A stretch of DNA of 64,000 bases from positions 1 to 64,000 of the forward strand of contig NZ_JAQEGR010000016.1 in the NCBI RefSeq assembly GCF_027667425.1. The letters run 5' to 3'. The stretch comes from Fusicatenibacter saccharivorans. GTDB lineage: Bacteria > Bacillota > Clostridia > Lachnospirales > Lachnospiraceae. The notes under the pieces are model-generated. The model saw only the letters and a list, made by a program, of their open reading frames with translations. It was not told the DNA's origin and searched no databases. Positions 61,313 to 64,000 of the stretch are shown one piece after another. Made by a program: the position numbers and the translations under genes. Position 1 is the stretch's first letter, and each line of letters starts with the position of its first letter.

Positions 61313-62752
61313 ATGCAGTTATCATCACAAACACTTTCTCTCTCCGAGAAGCTGAATCTTCTCGCTGACGCGGCCAAATACGACGTTGCGTGCACTTCCA
61401 GCGGTGTGAACCGTGCCGGAAAACAGGGACATCTCGGCAATTCGGTCTCCTGCGGTATCTGCCACAGCTTTTCTTCCGACGGACGCTGTATCTCTCTGTT
61501 GAAAATTCTGCAGAGCAACGACTGTATCTACGACTGTAAATACTGTGTCAACCGCGCCGGGAATGACCGGCAGCGCGCCACGTTTACACCGGAGGAGGTC
61601 TGTACACTCGTCACGGAATTTTATCGCCGAAACTATATTGAGGGACTCTTTTTAAGTTCCGCCGTCTGCAAAAATCCTGCCCATACGATGGAGCTCATGT
61701 ACCGCACTCTGCATCTTTTACGTAATCGTTACCGCTTTAACGGCTACATCCACGTCAAAGCTATCCCGGGTGCACCCGCCGAGCTGATCGAAAAGACCGG
61801 CTATCTCGCCGACCGCATGAGCGTCAATCTGGAACTCCCGACCGGAGAAGGGCTGCAGAAACTGGCCCCGCAGAAGACACAGAAAGCGATTTTAAAACCC
61901 ATGCGCCAGATCCAGTCCGGTATTGTAGATTACCGGCTGACCGCAGGGAAAAGTGCTTTTTTAGAGCGTTCCTCGGGAAACCGCTATCTCTCCCACTCCA
62001 TTTTCGATACACGAAAACAGATTTCCGCCTCCGCTGCCGATCTGGGCTGGATCTCTTCTTCCTCCGCGCGGTCGCTGCCGGAAAAGGAACGCTCTGCTCC
62101 CTTCGTTCCTGCCGGCCAGAGCACGCAGATGATCATCGGTGCGACAAAGGAAAACGATTACCAGCTTCTCTCCACCTCACAGCTTCTCTACCAGCAGTAT
62201 GACCTGAAGCGCGTCTTTTACTCCGCCTACATTCCGGTCAACGAGGATTCCGCCCTGCCCTCACGTGAAACCAAGCCGCCGCTTCTTCGGGAACACCGCC
62301 TTTATCAGGCAGACTGGCTGCTCCGCTTCTACGGTTTTCAGGCGGATGAACTGCTCGATGAAGCCCACCCGAACTTCCATGCACAGCTCGACCCGAAATG
62401 CGACTGGGCACTGCGCCATATGGAGCTGTTTCCGGTGGAGATCAACACGGCTGAGTATGCCGACCTTCTGCGCGTTCCCGGCATCGGGCCGAAATCGGCC
62501 ATGCGGATTGTAAAGAGCCGCAGAAGCTCCCATCTTTCCTTTGAGCACCTGAAAAAGATCGGTGTGGTGCTGAAACGCGCCAAATATTTTATCACCTGCG
62601 AGGGAAAAATGATGTATCACATGCGGCTGGAACAGCAGTTTCTGACCCGGCAGCTCACGGGAGAGGAAGCCGCCTCCAACTGGGAGGTTTCCCATCCGGA
62701 ACAGTATCAGCAGCTTTCTCTGTTTGATGCTGCCGTACCTGGGCATATATAA
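61313..62752 (+). CDS. Putative DNA modification/repair radical-SAM protein (TIGR03916-like)
   Basis: 479 residues. CIYDCKYC at 71-78 is the 4Fe-4S radical-SAM site (C-x3-C-x2-C). An earlier Cys pair lies in SVSCGICHSF. A helix-hairpin-helix DNA-binding motif, LRVPGIGPKSAMRIV, lies at 386-400. The C-terminus carries QLSLF (467-471), a beta-clamp binding motif. Layout is distantly like spore photoproduct lyase, but the lesion is not known. ATG 61313 follows AGAAAGGA. First gene of a two-gene operon under two SOS boxes. Confidence 0.9.
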   Translation: MQLSSQTLSLSEKLNLLADAAKYDVACTSSGVNRAGKQGHLGNSVSCGICHSFSSDGRCISLLKILQSNDCIYDCKYCVNRAGNDRQRATFTPEEVCTLVTEFYRRNYIEGLFLSSAVCKNPAHTMELMYRTLHLLRNRYRFNGYIHVKAIPGAPAELIEKTGYLADRMSVNLELPTGEGLQKLAPQKTQKAILKPMRQIQSGIVDYRLTAGKSAFLERSSGNRYLSHSIFDTRKQISASAADLGWISSSSARSLPEKERSAPFVPAGQSTQMIIGATKENDYQLLSTSQLLYQQYDLKRVFYSAYIPVNEDSALPSRETKPPLLREHRLYQADWLLRFYGFQADELLDEAHPNFHAQLDPKCDWALRHMELFPVEINTAEYADLLRVPGIGPKSAMRIVKSRRSSHLSFEHLKKIGVVLKRAKYFITCEGKMMYHMRLEQQFLTRQLTGEEAASNWEVSHPEQYQQLSLFDAAVPGHI

Positions 62753-62851
62753 TCCCGGGCGTTCTTTTCATGGAAAAGCCTTTTTGCTGTATCTGCGCTT
62801 TTTTGCAGAAGGCTGTTGTCTGTATCAATTGATTTCAGAAAGGATTTTATT

Positions 62852-63619
62852 ATGACTGTTTACACCTGCAGCCCGGATCTTGCGTCGATCCTGACCTGCA
62901 TCTATGAAGCCTGGAATTCCCGTGTCGGCTACCGCAATGTACGGCTGATGACGGAACCAGTCGGCAATCTGGAGCTGTTCTGCGATTACTGCCATGTTGA
63001 GCCGGACACAGAAAAAGCCGCCAGCGTCACGCGATCCATTCAAAAGAAGATCGGCGCAGCAGCCTGGCGGCTCGTCTATCTCTGTGCAATGTCCGAGAGA
63101 AGCGACGCTCCCGACATCATTTATCGTTTTCTGCTCTACGGCTTTTCCTATGGAAAGGATACTCTGCATATGCTGCAGGAACCGGCGGTATTCCACGCTT
63201 TTGAAGTTTCCCGTCAGGTCACAAATGAAGCGCATTTGTTCCGGGAATTTATCCGTTTTGCAAATATTTCCTCCGGTTTTCCGATCCTGGTCTCGCATAT
63301 TTCCCCGAAAGCTAATGTGCTGACCCTGGTCGCTCCCCATTTTTCTGACCGGCTCCCCTCAGAAAACTGGATGATTCTCGATGATAACCGGCAGCTTGCC
63401 GTCGTGCATCCCGCTGACCGGCCCTTTTATCTGACCCGTCTTTCTCCGGGTGAAATAGAACGCCTTTCCCTCACGGAATCCACTTCGGATCCTTACGAAG
63501 AACTCTGGAAAGGATTTTTCACCGCAATTGCCATCAAAGAGCGTTCCAATCCCGACTGTCAGCGTACGCATCTGCCGCTCCACTACCAGAATCATATGCC
63601 GGAATTTAAAAATCTTTAG
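62852..63619 (+). CDS. Putative DNA repair protein (TIGR03915-like), partner of the radical-SAM protein
   Basis: 255 residues. Starts VYTCSPDLASILTCIYEAWN, then YRFLLYGFSYGK, HLFREFIRFANI and PHFSDRLPSENWMILDDNR; this set is typical of TIGR03915, which occurs next to the radical-SAM gene in many Firmicutes. The C-terminal part resembles a uracil-glycosylase-associated DUF4130 region. Biochemistry is unknown. ATG 62852 follows AGAAAGGA, 99 bases after the first gene with no terminator between. It converges on darA with only four bases separating the stops. Confidence 0.88.
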   Translation: MTVYTCSPDLASILTCIYEAWNSRVGYRNVRLMTEPVGNLELFCDYCHVEPDTEKAASVTRSIQKKIGAAAWRLVYLCAMSERSDAPDIIYRFLLYGFSYGKDTLHMLQEPAVFHAFEVSRQVTNEAHLFREFIRFANISSGFPILVSHISPKANVLTLVAPHFSDRLPSENWMILDDNRQLAVVHPADRPFYLTRLSPGEIERLSLTESTSDPYEELWKGFFTAIAIKERSNPDCQRTHLPLHYQNHMPEFKNL

Positions 63620-63623
63620 AGTC

Positions 63624-63962
63624 TTAGAATTTTTCCAGCTGTTCCATGTTCAGCACAAACACAGTACAGCCTCCTGTCTGGGTATCAATCGGAACAGAGT
63701 AATTTCCGCCCGGGCAGAAGTTTCCGCTTTCCATCGGGGTGGCCGCATAGGTAACTGTTTTCCGAAGCCCTGCTTCCTGTTTTAAGATCGCAAGCACAGC
63801 GTCGAGCTTATGATCATCGGTTCCGATCAGCAGTGTTGTGTTCTTCTCCTTCAGGAAACCGCCGGTCGTGGCAAGCTCCGTCACAAAAAAGCCTTTTTTG
63901 TTCAACTCGGCAATGGTGTCTGCCTCGTCCTCTTTCCGTAATACAGCAACAATTAACTTCAT
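63624..63962 (-). CDS. darA: PII-like cyclic-di-AMP receptor
   Basis: 112 residues, DarA/PstA family (DUF970). Starts MKLIVAVLRKEDEADTIAEL, with FFVTELATTGGFLKEKNTTLL (the ligand-binding glycine region) and GGNYSVPIDTQTGGCTVFVL. It binds c-di-AMP as a trimer; downstream targets are unsettled. ATG 63960-63962 has GAGGAGG nine bases upstream; the longer open frame has no separate support. Confidence 0.92.
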   Translation of the reverse strand: MKLIVAVLRKEDEADTIAELNKKGFFVTELATTGGFLKEKNTTLLIGTDDHKLDAVLAILKQEAGLRKTVTYAATPMESGNFCPGGNYSVPIDTQTGGCTVFVLNMEQLEKF

Positions 63963-64000
63963 ACAAATTCCTCCTCGCATCCTCCGGTCAAACGGATTCT

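Overview
The window most resembles a chromosomal segment of an anaerobic Clostridia member, probably Lachnospiraceae. The reasons are gene content and order: the rimP-nusA-rnpM(ylxR)-ylxQ-infB-rbfA-nrnA-truB-ribF / rpsO-pnp translation cluster, a DarA-type c-di-AMP receptor, an NrdG activase, a giant 2-hydroxyacyl-CoA dehydratase activase, a DUF3169/HTH pair, YfcC and IadA, and purine-rich Shine-Dalgarno sites with sigma-A promoters (TTGACA-N17-TATAAT type). I recognised no tRNA, rRNA, CRISPR array, prophage or replication origin.

Layout. 1-10.5 kb is a damaged accessory region. An IS200-type element holding a scaffold gap has cut a PLD/helicase gene, next to a NucS-like nuclease gene. Then come iadA-yfcC (isoaspartyl dipeptide use), a deleted SulP remnant, a GPH-type symporter, dinB, DUF1294 and gtrA, and a gene graveyard (ABC transporter chimera plus scraps of a urease operon). 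10.6-14.9 kb holds a MATE exporter, an autoregulatory-looking HTH-DUF3169 pair with three identical-half-site operators, an NYN-LOTUS putative RNase and dut. 14.9-30.5 kb is nrdG, pnp, rpsO, the ribF-to-rimP translation operon, an MscS channel and a branching enzyme with a histone-H1-like tail. 30.8-40.3 kb is a membrane-anchored unknown and an oppABCDF peptide permease with unusually enlarged subunits. 41.1-51.9 kb holds cysS (with a candidate attenuator), serA-serC, ilvB-ilvD-leuB, yajC and tgt. 52-64 kb holds the 1417-residue activase, a flippase, ung, hisF-hisH, a small exporter, a two-gene radical-SAM DNA repair operon under two LexA-type boxes, and darA.

How it works together. Most of the window is core translation, RNA turnover and amino-acid synthesis. 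The branched-chain (leuB-ilvD-ilvB) and serine (serC-serA) genes lie in one direction with a serC promoter starting inside the end of ilvB. Peptide uptake (Opp) and isoaspartyl-dipeptide hydrolysis fit an amino-acid-using gut anaerobe. The most promising less-described system is the operon at 61.2-63.6 kb. It encodes a radical-SAM/helix-hairpin-helix protein ending in a beta-clamp-binding peptide, followed by a TIGR03915-like partner. It has a canonical promoter whose -35 is overlapped by one GAAC-N4-GTTC box, with a second box just after the expected start point, so it looks SOS-controlled. All family names come from recognition of sequence motifs; no search was run.
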